Shown piece after piece: positions 7,340 through 15,044 of a stretch of DNA of 19,396 nucleotides. Positions within the stretch are counted from its first letter, which is position 1; the number at the start of each line of letters is the position of its first letter. The translations under genes were made by a program, and so were the position numbers. The DNA lies in NCBI GenBank assembly GCA_002293315.1, contig DBCZ01000035.1:13281-32676 (forward strand), in the 5' to 3' direction. Source of the DNA: Ruminococcaceae bacterium UBA945. GTDB lineage: Bacteria > Bacillota > Clostridia > Oscillospirales > Acutalibacteraceae. The notes under the pieces were generated by a model. That model worked only from the letters and a program-made list of their open reading frames with translations. It had not been told where the DNA came from and made no database searches.

Positions 7340-7453
7340 CAGATATTTCCCTTAATCCTGCGCATTTTTTGAGCCTTTTTTCACTCAAAATTATTTTGCT
7401 TTTTCCGGCTTTCAACATAGGGCAAAAAAAGCGTTTATTTTTCCTTCTGACTA

Positions 7454-7468
7454 CTATACATAGTATAG
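7454..7468. repeat. Short palindrome CTATAC-ATA-GTATAG upstream of dnaA
   Basis: A perfect 6-bp inverted repeat with a 3-bp spacer, about 60 bp upstream of the predicted dnaA -10, which itself contains CTATAC (7529-7534). It could be an operator, or overlapping -10 elements on both strands (TATACA / TATACT). No function is assigned. Confidence 0.4.
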
Positions 7469-7505
7469 AAAAAATTATCTTTCCAATAAAGCAAAATCAT
7501 GGGGT

Positions 7506-7535
7506 TTGAAAAAGTTTTCAACAATGTGCTATACT
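7506..7535 (+). promoter_or_regulatory. dnaA: Predicted dnaA promoter with a DnaA-box-like element in the spacer
   Basis: TTGAAA (7506-7511) and TATACT (7530-7535), 18 bp apart, with TGC before the -10 giving an extended -10. The spacer contains TTTTCAACA (7515-7523), the same 9-mer found at the unwinding element after dnaA. DnaA binding there would block the promoter, consistent with the autoregulation known in other bacteria. Transcription should start near 7542. Confidence 0.7.
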
Positions 7536-7572
7536 ATATGTCAAATGATAATAAAGAGGGCAAAATTAGGAA

Positions 7573-8877
<1,305 letters not shown>

Positions 8878-8882
8878 TCCAC

Positions 8883-8916
8883 AAGTATTCAACATTTTAT
8901 CAAGTGTTGAATACTT
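8883..8916. repeat. 12-bp inverted repeat made of two opposed DnaA-box-like sites
   Basis: AAGTATTCAACA (8883-8894) and TGTTGAATACTT (8905-8916) are perfect inverted copies separated by 10 bp, starting 6 bp after the dnaA stop. The right arm runs into TTTTAA. It could be a head-to-head pair of DnaA sites, a weak dnaA terminator, or both. Confidence 0.75.
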
Positions 8917-9028
8917 TTAAGTTGAATATTTTTTGAGCATGATTTTTTAACAAAAACCTCACAATTAAAAGTTGAGTTTTTAAGCTTGGTTCTTTCAGTA
9001 ATAATCTGTGATATAAAAGTTTTCCCTG

Positions 9029-9090
9029 TTTTCAACACCCCCTACTATTACCTCTAAATAAAATATATTATAAGACATTATATTAAGGAA
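9029..9090 (+). promoter_or_regulatory. Basal unwinding element: DnaA box, C-tract, DnaA-trios, AT-rich DUE
   Basis: In order: TTTTCAACA (9029-9037), a run of five Cs (9038-9042), CTACTATTACCTCTA (9042-9056) and an AT-only-like stretch to about 9090 with one short GC interruption. The middle segment reads on the complementary strand as 3'-GAT GAT AAT GGA GAT, the DnaA-trio pattern described for the Bacillus subtilis origin, which guides DnaA onto one strand from an adjacent box. Order, orientation and spacing agree with that model. Strand opening would begin at 9056-9090. Confidence 0.8.
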
Positions 9091-9118
9091 AATTTGAGGA
9101 AAAACAATTCGTATGACC

Positions 9119-9147
9119 TTGTTTTTTATTGTTTTTTCACATATAAT
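9119..9147 (+). promoter_or_regulatory. dnaN: Predicted dnaN promoter
   Basis: A perfect TATAAT (9142-9147) with a weak TTGTTT (9119-9124) 17 bp upstream. TTTTTCACA (9133-9141), a DnaA-box-like 9-mer, abuts the -10. Transcription would start near 9154, about 48 nt before the dnaN ATG. Confidence 0.55.
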
Positions 9148-9201
9148 GTACATATTAAAGGATAAGCAGGTCTTTACACAGGCCAAACAAGGAGGATATA
9201 T

Positions 9202-10302
9202 ATGAAATTTGCTGTGAATAAAAGTGAAATTACAGATGCCGTAATGAACATACAGAGAGCAGTGTCTTCAAAAACAACTATTCCGGCGCTGGAGGGAATT
9301 CTCATCAAAACGATGGGCGGCGGGCTTGAGCTTTCGGCATATGACCTTGAGCTCGGCATTACGACGGTGATTCCCTCAAGTAACTCGGAGGACGGAAGCA
9401 TTGTACTCAGTGCGCGCGTGTTTTCCGAGATTGTGAGGAAATCGCCCGCGGATATTATTAATGTGAGTGTTGATGAGAAAAACATAGCCACGATTGAAAG
9501 CGGGCAGAGCAGCTTCTCAATTATCGGAATTCCTTCTGAGGAGTTCCCCGAGTTCCCGAAGATTTCTGATTCAACAAGCATTAAGCTGCCTGTTGAAATT
9601 CTCAGAAGCATGATTCGCCAGACGGTTTTCGCCGTGGCGGACAGCGATTCGAAGCCAATACATCAAGGCAGCCTTTTTAATATTGAGGGCGGCAGGTTTG
9701 ACATGGTTTCAGTGGACGGCTACCGCCTTGCAAAGCGCACCGAAATGATAGATTTCAAGGGAGATTTGAGCTTCGTCGTGCCCGGCAAAACCTTGCAGGA
9801 AATATTAAAGCTTTTGAAAGACAGCGGTGATATTGACATAGCGGCGGGCAGCAGGCACATTATGTTTAAAATAGATAACTATACAGTTATATCAAGCTTG
9901 TTAGAGGGTGAATTCCTCAACTATAAGGCGGCTATTCCCGCAGAGACGGCAATTGAGGTGACGGTGAACACGAGAGAGGCAATCGAGAGCGTTGAGCGCG
10001 TGTCGCTGCTGATTACTGACAGGCTTAAAAGCCCGCTTCGCTGCACATTTGACGGAAGCTCAATAGATTTGCTGTGCACCACGTCAATGGGACGAGCGAG
10101 TGATAAAGTATCTGCACATATCGACGGTGGAAGCGTGGAGATGGGCTTCAATAACAGATACCTGCTTGATGCGCTTCGCAACACAGAGTGTGACGAGATA
10201 AAGATTCAGCTCGGCGGCGCATTAAGCCCGATGAAAATCGTGCCGAAGGAGGGCGAGAGTTTCCTCTTCCTGGTTCTGCCGGTAAGGCTGAAAAATGAAT
10301 AA
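9202..10302 (+). CDS. dnaN: DNA polymerase III beta subunit (sliding clamp)
   Basis: 366 residues, normal for the clamp, which dimerises into a ring around DNA and tethers polymerase III and many partners. The N-terminus (MKFAVNKSEITDAVMNIQRA) and three successive clamp folds are recognisable: EGILIKTMGGGLELSAYDLELGI in the first, a second containing FAVADSDSKPIHQGSLFNIEGG and VSVDGYRLAKR, and a third containing FNNRYLLDALR. It ends FLFLVLPVRLKNE, matching the usual YLILPVR terminus that lines the partner-binding pocket. AAGGAGG lies seven bases upstream of the ATG. The stop overlaps the yaaA start by eight bases (ATGAATAA). Confidence 0.98.
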   Translation: MKFAVNKSEITDAVMNIQRAVSSKTTIPALEGILIKTMGGGLELSAYDLELGITTVIPSSNSEDGSIVLSARVFSEIVRKSPADIINVSVDEKNIATIESGQSSFSIIGIPSEEFPEFPKISDSTSIKLPVEILRSMIRQTVFAVADSDSKPIHQGSLFNIEGGRFDMVSVDGYRLAKRTEMIDFKGDLSFVVPGKTLQEILKLLKDSGDIDIAAGSRHIMFKIDNYTVISSLLEGEFLNYKAAIPAETAIEVTVNTREAIESVERVSLLITDRLKSPLRCTFDGSSIDLLCTTSMGRASDKVSAHIDGGSVEMGFNNRYLLDALRNTECDEIKIQLGGALSPMKIVPKEGESFLFLVLPVRLKNE

Positions 10303-10513
10303 GCTTAAAATCAATGAAGAGAACATAAGGCTTGATTCCTTCCTTAAATTCGCGGGCTGTGTGGACACCGGCGGCAGAGCGAAGATGGTGATTCAGGAGG
10401 GATATGTTACTGTTAACGGAGAGGTTTGCACACAGCGGGGCAGAAAGATAAAAAACGGCGACAGCGTCGGGTTTTCGGGAGAAATTTATGTATGTGAAGC
10501 GCCTCAGGTTTGA
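10295..10513 (+). CDS. yaaA: S4-domain RNA-binding protein, YaaA type
   Basis: 72 residues, nearly all of it an S4 RNA-binding fold: IRLDSFLKFAGCVDTGGRAK leading into MVIQEGYVTVNGEVCTQRG, then RKIKNGDSV. This small protein is found between dnaN and recF in Bacillus and many other Firmicutes and is linked to ribosome assembly there. It overlaps dnaN by eight bases and recF by 26 bases, so the three are almost certainly translated from one mRNA. Identity of the family is clear; the cellular role in this organism is inferred from Bacillus. Confidence 0.9.
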   Translation: MNKLKINEENIRLDSFLKFAGCVDTGGRAKMVIQEGYVTVNGEVCTQRGRKIKNGDSVGFSGEIYVCEAPQV

Positions 10514-11615
10514 AAACTTCAGAAACCTCGCTGACGGAGAGATTCTTCCATACGACGGCATAAATGTGATTTACGGAGAGAACGCGCAGGGAAAAACCAA
10601 CCTGCTTGAGGCTATTTGGCTCTTTACGGGCGGGCATTCCTTTCGCGGCGCGAAGGACGGCGAGCTGCCGAGGATAGACGCCGAAACGGGGAATAATTCG
10701 TCTTACGCGAGGCTGCTTCTTGATTTTTACAGCGAAGAGAGAGAGCAGGAGGCCATACTTAACATTCAAAATGGAAGAAGGAATTCCGTTATAAACGGCG
10801 TTCAGAAGAAAACAGGCTCGGCACTGATAGGCAAGGTGTGCGCGGTGATTTTTTCGCCGGAGCACCTTTTGCTTGTGAAGGAGGGGCCTTCAAAGCGAAG
10901 AGCTTTTATAGACGGCGCAATTTGCCAGATAAAACCGATTTACGCCAAAACGCTGGGTATTTATAACAGGGCTTTGTCGCAGAGAAACGCGCTGCTCAAG
11001 GAGATAACAAGGTTTCCGGATTTAACGGAGACAATAGACGTGTGGAATGTGAAGCTTGCGAGGCTGGGCGCCGAGGTTATGGCGGAGCGGCGGGAATATA
11101 CCGAAAAGCTTGCGAAGAAAAATGAAATCATCTATAATGGCATTTCAAGCGGGCGCGAGAAAATGGAAATCCGCTATTCGCCGTCATTGAAAACGGGAGA
11201 GGGCTTCAGCCTCAAAGAGGCGGAGGAAATCTACCTGACGGAACTTCGTGATAATGAGAAATCCGATATAAAGGCGGGCTTCACTACCGCAGGCCCGCAC
11301 AGAGACGATATGGAGATAAAAATAAGCGGCATGAGCGCGAGAATGTACGGCTCACAGGGTCAGCAGAGAAGCGCAGTGCTGGCGTTGAAGCTGGCGGAAG
11401 CGGAGCTTCTGGCAGAGGCCGTAAACGAGCCGCCGCTGGTGCTGCTTGATGACGTTATGAGCGAGCTGGACAGAGGCCGGCAGGATTATCTTCTCAACCA
11501 TCTTGAGAACAGGCAGGTTTTTATCACGTGCTGCGATTTATCCGTTGTGGATTCTCTGAACGTCGGCGCGAAGTTTTACGTCGAAAAAGGGAATGTTTCG
11601 CATAACACCGAATGA
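10488..11615 (+). CDS. recF: DNA replication and repair protein RecF
   Basis: 375 residues, family-typical. RecF is an SMC/ABC-like ATPase that, with RecO and RecR, loads RecA on gapped DNA. It starts MYVKRLRFENFRNL, a hallmark of the family; Walker A is GENAQGKTN (30-38). The helical middle follows, then the ABC-type signature (YGSQGQQRSAVLALKLAEAE) and Walker B with D-loop (LVLLDDVMSELD). GGGAGA precedes the ATG, inside the end of yaaA. It has no truncation or frameshift. It shares an operon with dnaN and yaaA upstream and remB downstream. Confidence 0.97.
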   Translation: MYVKRLRFENFRNLADGEILPYDGINVIYGENAQGKTNLLEAIWLFTGGHSFRGAKDGELPRIDAETGNNSSYARLLLDFYSEEREQEAILNIQNGRRNSVINGVQKKTGSALIGKVCAVIFSPEHLLLVKEGPSKRRAFIDGAICQIKPIYAKTLGIYNRALSQRNALLKEITRFPDLTETIDVWNVKLARLGAEVMAERREYTEKLAKKNEIIYNGISSGREKMEIRYSPSLKTGEGFSLKEAEEIYLTELRDNEKSDIKAGFTTAGPHRDDMEIKISGMSARMYGSQGQQRSAVLALKLAEAELLAEAVNEPPLVLLDDVMSELDRGRQDYLLNHLENRQVFITCCDLSVVDSLNVGAKFYVEKGNVSHNTE

Positions 11616-11696
11616 AGGGCCATAGTATAAGAATTGAGAAATCAACGGGTGGTTGGCTTACAAATTAAGACGAAGCAGGGAGTGCGACTTAAAAAG

Positions 11697-11969
11697 ATGT
11701 ATGTGCATTTGGGGGCCGATACGGTGGTGAGAACCGGCGATATAGTCGGTGTGTTTGATTTGGATAATACTACGGTTTCGAAGCACACGAGGGAATATTT
11801 GAGAGCGGCGCAGATTGAAAACCGGGTGGTGAATGTCTCGAATGAGCTGCCGAGGAGCTTCGTGGTTTGCCGAAAGAGAAATGAGAGCGAAGAGCTGTAT
11901 ATTAGCCCGATTTCCGTGCAGACACTGCTGAAAAGGTTGACAGAAAACAGCTTGCATAGCGCCGAGTAA
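11697..11969 (+). CDS. remB: RemB/YaaB-type extracellular matrix regulator (DUF370 family)
   Basis: 90 residues from the ATG at 11697 (MYVHLGADTVVRTGDIVGVF), the length and N-terminus of RemB/YaaB. The motif continues into DLDNTT, VNVSNELPRSFVV and YISPISVQTLLKR, matching the family's usual pattern. RemB relatives form ring-like DNA-binding oligomers; the Bacillus gene sits in the same recF-gyrB interval and influences matrix genes together with RemA. An upstream in-frame TTG (11634) would add 21 residues, but lacks a ribosome site and is not family-like. The chosen ATG has AGGGAG 14 bases upstream, farther than usual, so a GTG at 11682 remains possible. The recF stop is 81 bp upstream. Confidence 0.85.
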   Translation: MYVHLGADTVVRTGDIVGVFDLDNTTVSKHTREYLRAAQIENRVVNVSNELPRSFVVCRKRNESEELYISPISVQTLLKRLTENSLHSAE

Positions 11970-11981
11970 GAACATACGCAT

Positions 11982-12083
11982 ATGCTTCAGGAAAAGCCAA
12001 AATATACGTTTAGTGAACCCAACGAGCGGATAACTTTCAAAATAAAACATAACAAGCATATCGACTTAAAAAGGGGAAAATGA
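11982..12083 (+). CDS. Possible 33-residue small protein
   Basis: A short ORF from an ATG at 11982, starting MLQEKPKYTFSEPNERITFK and ending in a basic HNKHIDLKRGK stretch. Its TGA overlaps the ATG of the zinc-ribbon gene by four bases (ATGA), as in coupled genes. It fills almost the whole 110-bp gap after remB. Against it: no clear ribosome site, and a 33-codon ORF can occur by chance. I recognise no family. Confidence 0.3.
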   Translation: MLQEKPKYTFSEPNERITFKIKHNKHIDLKRGK

Positions 12084-12781
12084 TGCAGTATTTCGGAGTG
12101 CCGAGATGCCCGTATTGCAATAAGCGGGTGAATATAATAAGAACATGGTCGCTGAAGAAGCAGGGGGAATATAAATGCCCGCGCTGCGGCGGGATTTCCA
12201 ATATCTTTTTGTCTCCGCTGATTTACGTCTTTGCGGTGATAGCCGTCTTCACTGGCGGCGCGATTTTTTTCTTTCACCGCTTTGTGATGGACGACATCGT
12301 GCTGACGACCGCGATTCAGGTGCTGATTCCGTTTGGGTGCTTCTTTTTCCTGAGCCTTTTCACGGTTTACCTCAAAAAACCCGTTATCAATAAGGCTGCT
12401 AAGAACGGCAAGAAAAGACGCGCGGAAGCCTCACCGCCCGCACAGGGCGCGCGCAGAACACCTGTGGCGGGGGAGAGAATTCCGCAAAGAGAGAGGAGAA
12501 CAGCGTCGCCGGTGGCACAGCCGTCGGCACAGCGAACAGTAACGCAGCCGGCGCGCCAGAGAATGTTTAATGATGATTATACGCCGGCAGCAGTGCCGCC
12601 GGCGGCACCGCGAAGAGCAACGCCGCAACCGGAGGCACGGAGAAATCCGTCGGAGCGTCAGCCCGGCAGCGTTGCCAACGGAAGACGTTTTGCCTCAGAG
12701 GAGGCGCCAAGACCTCGAAATCCCGAGCCGCAGAGACCGAGAAGAATGCCTCAGAGAGAAATGTATGACGACGATGAATAA
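12080..12781 (+). CDS. Uncharacterised zinc-ribbon membrane protein with a long Pro/Arg-rich tail
   Basis: 233 residues, not assigned to a named family. An N-terminal zinc ribbon with two CxxC knuckles (C10/C13 and C33/C36, 19 residues apart) is followed by two hydrophobic segments (about 45-66 and 73-98). The rest (about 104-233) is low-complexity, rich in Pro, Arg, Ala and Gln, and looks disordered. It contains two similar acidic-aromatic motifs, RQRMFNDDY (159-167) and PQREMYDDDE at the end. The layout predicts a membrane protein with zinc ribbon and tail on the same, probably cytoplasmic, face. The CxxC-20-CxxC plus two-helix head resembles small zinc-ribbon membrane proteins in other Firmicutes. 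AGGGG precedes two adjacent ATGs (12080 and 12083); the second has the better spacing. It ends the dnaN-yaaA-recF-remB operon before a terminator. Confidence 0.75.
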   Translation: MMQYFGVPRCPYCNKRVNIIRTWSLKKQGEYKCPRCGGISNIFLSPLIYVFAVIAVFTGGAIFFFHRFVMDDIVLTTAIQVLIPFGCFFFLSLFTVYLKKPVINKAAKNGKKRRAEASPPAQGARRTPVAGERIPQRERRTASPVAQPSAQRTVTQPARQRMFNDDYTPAAVPPAAPRRATPQPEARRNPSERQPGSVANGRRFASEEAPRPRNPEPQRPRRMPQREMYDDDE

Positions 12782-12800
12782 CGAAATTCTAAAACGGAAT

Positions 12801-12830
12801 AAAAAGGCTGTCCTCATGGCGGCCTTTTTT
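12801..12830 (+). terminator. Rho-independent terminator of the dnaN-recF operon
   Basis: A 12-bp stem with two G-U pairs (AAAAAGGCTGTC / GGCGGCCTTTTT), a 5-nt CTCAT loop and six Ts lies 20 bp after the zinc-ribbon gene stop. It isolates gyrB from the upstream operon. Confidence 0.88.
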
Positions 12831-12934
12831 ACATTTATGAGGACACCCTATATCGGCAGGAAGAGGGTTGTTTTCTTTTTTGAGGGGTAAATCATTTTCA
12901 GACCACAAAAGAGGGTAGAGAAAAGCATTTTTGC

Positions 12935-12963
12935 TTTACATTTCCCACAAAATATGCTATACT
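12935..12963 (+). promoter_or_regulatory. gyrB: gyrB promoter (extended -10)
   Basis: TTTACA (12935-12940) and TATACT (12958-12963) are 17 bp apart, with TGC before the -10. Transcription should start near 12970, giving a leader of about 87 nt up to the preferred GTG start. From the terminator at 12830 to here I see no gene. Confidence 0.8.
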
Positions 12964-12989
12964 TAATTAAAGTAAAGCGAGGGAAAAAT

Positions 12990-13012
12990 CCGTATTATAA
13001 TACGGTCTTTTT
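12990..13012 (+). promoter_or_regulatory. Terminator-like hairpin in the gyrB leader (possible attenuator)
   Basis: CCGTATTATAATACGG (12990-13005) is a perfect 16-bp palindrome that folds in RNA as a 6-bp stem with a TATA loop, followed by TCTTTTT. It sits about 20 nt after the predicted start of transcription and about 45 nt before the GTG start of gyrB. It has the form of an intrinsic terminator, so part of the transcripts may stop here. Confidence 0.6.
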
Positions 13013-13056
13013 CTATGTATGAAGAGATTGAAGCGGCTTTTATCACGGAGGAAAAA

Positions 13057-15015
13057 GTGGAGAATAACGATTTTACGAAAATCAGTGAGGGTGTGGAGCA
13101 GGCCTATGACGGCGACCAGATTCAGGTTCTTGAGGGCCTGGAGGCCGTAAGGAAGCGCCCGGGCATGTATATAGGCTCAACGGGTCCGCGCGGGCTTCAT
13201 CATCTTGTGTATGAGATAGTGGATAACGCGATAGACGAGGCTTTGGCGGGCTTTTGTGATGAAATAGTCGTCACGATTATGCCCGATAATATAATCAAGG
13301 TGGTGGATAACGGACGCGGCATACCTGTCGGCACGCAAAGCCAGACGGGCGTGCCCGCGGTCACGCTTGTCTTTACGAAGCTTCACGCGGGCGGAAAATT
13401 CGGCGGCGGCAGCTATAAGGTCTCCGGCGGTCTGCACGGCGTGGGCGCATCTGTTGTGAACGCGCTTTCGGAGTGGCTGGAGGTTGAGGTCGTAAATGAG
13501 GGCAAGCTGTATTACCAGCGCTTTGAGCGGGGCGTGGAGAAATCCAAGCTTGAAAACAGAGGCGCGGCACCCGGGAGAAACGGCGGAACCACCGTCTATT
13601 TCAAGGCGGACGGCGAAATCTTCAAAGAGACGACCGAATATGAATATGACACATTGAAGACAAGGCTCCGCGAGCAGGCCTTCTTAAACGCGGGTGTGAG
13701 GATTATCCTCAGAGACGAGCGTGACGCGGAAAATGCGCAGGAGAATGTATTCTTCTATGAGGGCGGCATTAAAAGCTTCGTGGAGTATCTCAACAAGAAA
13801 AAGGCCGCAGAGGTCGTGCATGATGAGGTCATCTGGCTTTCGGAGGACGCGGCGGACGGCAATTCCACCGCCGAGATAGCCATGCAGTACACAGACAGCT
13901 ACAACGAGCTTTTATTGAGCTTCGCGAATAATATCCACACAGTAGACGGCGGAACACACGAGGAGGGCTTTAAGAGAGCCATGACGCGCGTTATGAACGA
14001 TTACGCGCGGAAGTTCAATATCCTGAAAGAGGGCGACAAAAACCTCTCCGGTGATGACGTCCGCGAGGGACTCACATGCGTGATAAGCGTGAAGCTCAAA
14101 GACGCGCAGTTTGAAGGCCAGACGAAGGCGAAGCTTGGCAACACGGAGATAGCCGCGCTCGTAAGCGGCATGGTCTATGATAAAATGACGGTTTTCCTTG
14201 AGGAGAATCCTGCCGTCGCGAGAGCCATATTTGACAAAGCCATGGCCGCCGCAAGGGCGAGAGAGGCCGCCAGAAAGGCGAGGGATTTGGCGAGGCGCAA
14301 AACCGCGCTGGAGAGCTCGACGCTTCCCGGAAAGCTGGCAGACTGCATCTCGCGAGACCCGGACGAAACGGAGATTTTCATCGTTGAGGGAGATTCCGCC
14401 GGAGGCTCGGCAAAGGGCGGAAGAGACAGGAATTTTCAGGCCATTCTGCCGCTTTGGGGCAAGATGCTCAACGTTGAAAAGGCGAGGCTTGATAAGGTAT
14501 ACGGCAATGAGAAGCTCATGCCAGTCGTCACGGCAATAGGCTGCGGGCTGGGTGAGGATTTCGATATATCCAAGCGCAGATACGGCAGAATAGTCGTCAT
14601 GGCGGACGCCGACGTTGACGGCTCGCATATCAGAACGCTGCTTCTGACGTTCTTCTACAGATACATGCGTCCGCTTGTTGAGGCGGGGCATATATATCTG
14701 GCACAGCCGCCGCTTTACAGAGTGACGAAGGGTAAAAAGCATTATTACGCATATGAGGACGAAGACAGAAACAGGCTGCTTGAAGAGCTGGGCTCGGGCT
14801 GTGATGTTCAGCAGTATAAGGGCCTCGGAGAGATGGATGCCGAGCAGCTTTGGGACACCACAATGAACCCGGCGACGCGCTCAATGAAGCGCGTTGAGGT
14901 GGAAGACGCCGCCGCCGCCGACGAAATCATGAGCGTGCTCATGGGCGATAAGGTAGAGCCGAGGCGCATTTTCATCGAGGAAAACGCCCTGCGCGTAAGG
15001 GATTTGGACGTATAA
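13057..15015 (+). CDS. gyrB: DNA gyrase subunit B
   Basis: 652 residues from the GTG at 13057. GyrB is the ATPase half of gyrase, which introduces negative supercoils with GyrA. The GHKL ATPase motifs EIVDNAIDEA, DNGRGIP and GGLHGVGASVVNALS lie in the first third. The TOPRIM domain carries EGDSAGG and the metal-binding DADVDGSHIRTLLLTFFYR. The C-terminal motif YKGLGEMDAEQLWDTTM is complete. The residue aligned to E. coli K447 (PLKGK) is Trp467 (PLWGK). An ATG at 13015 is in frame, but follows the leader hairpin without a ribosome site, whereas the GTG has GGAGG five bases upstream; with that start the length is family-typical. It has its own promoter and is followed by a small membrane protein gene, then gyrA. 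Confidence 0.97.
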   Translation: MENNDFTKISEGVEQAYDGDQIQVLEGLEAVRKRPGMYIGSTGPRGLHHLVYEIVDNAIDEALAGFCDEIVVTIMPDNIIKVVDNGRGIPVGTQSQTGVPAVTLVFTKLHAGGKFGGGSYKVSGGLHGVGASVVNALSEWLEVEVVNEGKLYYQRFERGVEKSKLENRGAAPGRNGGTTVYFKADGEIFKETTEYEYDTLKTRLREQAFLNAGVRIILRDERDAENAQENVFFYEGGIKSFVEYLNKKKAAEVVHDEVIWLSEDAADGNSTAEIAMQYTDSYNELLLSFANNIHTVDGGTHEEGFKRAMTRVMNDYARKFNILKEGDKNLSGDDVREGLTCVISVKLKDAQFEGQTKAKLGNTEIAALVSGMVYDKMTVFLEENPAVARAIFDKAMAAARAREAARKARDLARRKTALESSTLPGKLADCISRDPDETEIFIVEGDSAGGSAKGGRDRNFQAILPLWGKMLNVEKARLDKVYGNEKLMPVVTAIGCGLGEDFDISKRRYGRIVVMADADVDGSHIRTLLLTFFYRYMRPLVEAGHIYLAQPPLYRVTKGKKHYYAYEDEDRNRLLEELGSGCDVQQYKGLGEMDAEQLWDTTMNPATRSMKRVEVEDAAAADEIMSVLMGDKVEPRRIFIEENALRVRDLDV

Positions 15016-15044
15016 TAAGGGCATAAGTAAAAGCGGAGGTTCAC

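Larger units (their letters stand above)
7249..7572. other. rpmH-dnaA intergenic region (upstream part of the origin region)
   Basis: A 324-bp AT-rich gap between divergent rpmH and dnaA; no ORF of note. From left to right it holds the rpmH ribosome site, the rpmH promoter, two candidate DnaA-box-like 9-mers (CTTTCAACA at 7409-7417 and TTTTCAACA at 7515-7523), a TTTTTCACT at 7377-7385, a short palindrome at 7454-7468 and the dnaA promoter. The rpmH -35 region also overlaps ATGTCAACA (7333-7341). The box-like strings are read as DnaA sites because the same core recurs after dnaA; this is inference. Confidence 0.6.
8878..9201. other. dnaA-dnaN intergenic region: probable replication origin oriC
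   Basis: 324 bp, strongly AT-rich, without a gene. Box-like 9-mers: TAATCCACA (8875-8883), TATTCAACA (8886-8894), the same on the minus strand (8905-8913), TATTCAACT minus (8920-8928), TTTTCAACA (9029-9037), and TTTTTCACA (9133-9141). A basal unwinding arrangement lies at 9029-9090, and the dnaN promoter and ribosome site at the right end. Gene orientation also flips around dnaA: everything left is minus and everything right to gyrA is plus, as expected at a bidirectional origin. Location after dnaA as in Bacillus is established knowledge; the precise boundaries are inferred. Confidence 0.85.

Noticed and set aside
11634..11696. TTG start for a 111-residue RemB
   Set aside because: No ribosome site, and the family begins at MYVHLG.
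12831..12934. Search for an RNA gene or small ORF between the recF-operon terminator and the gyrB promoter
   Set aside because: Only T-rich, unstructured sequence is seen; no start with a ribosome site and no recognisable RNA.
13015..13056. ATG at 13015 as gyrB start
   Set aside because: It directly follows the U-run of the leader hairpin, has no ribosome site, and adds 14 residues not expected in GyrB; the GTG at 13057 has GGAGG.
13912..14742. 276-codon open frame antisense to gyrB
   Set aside because: It lies wholly inside the well-supported gyrB, has no recognisable motif or ribosome site, and such long antisense frames are expected from GC-rich codon bias.
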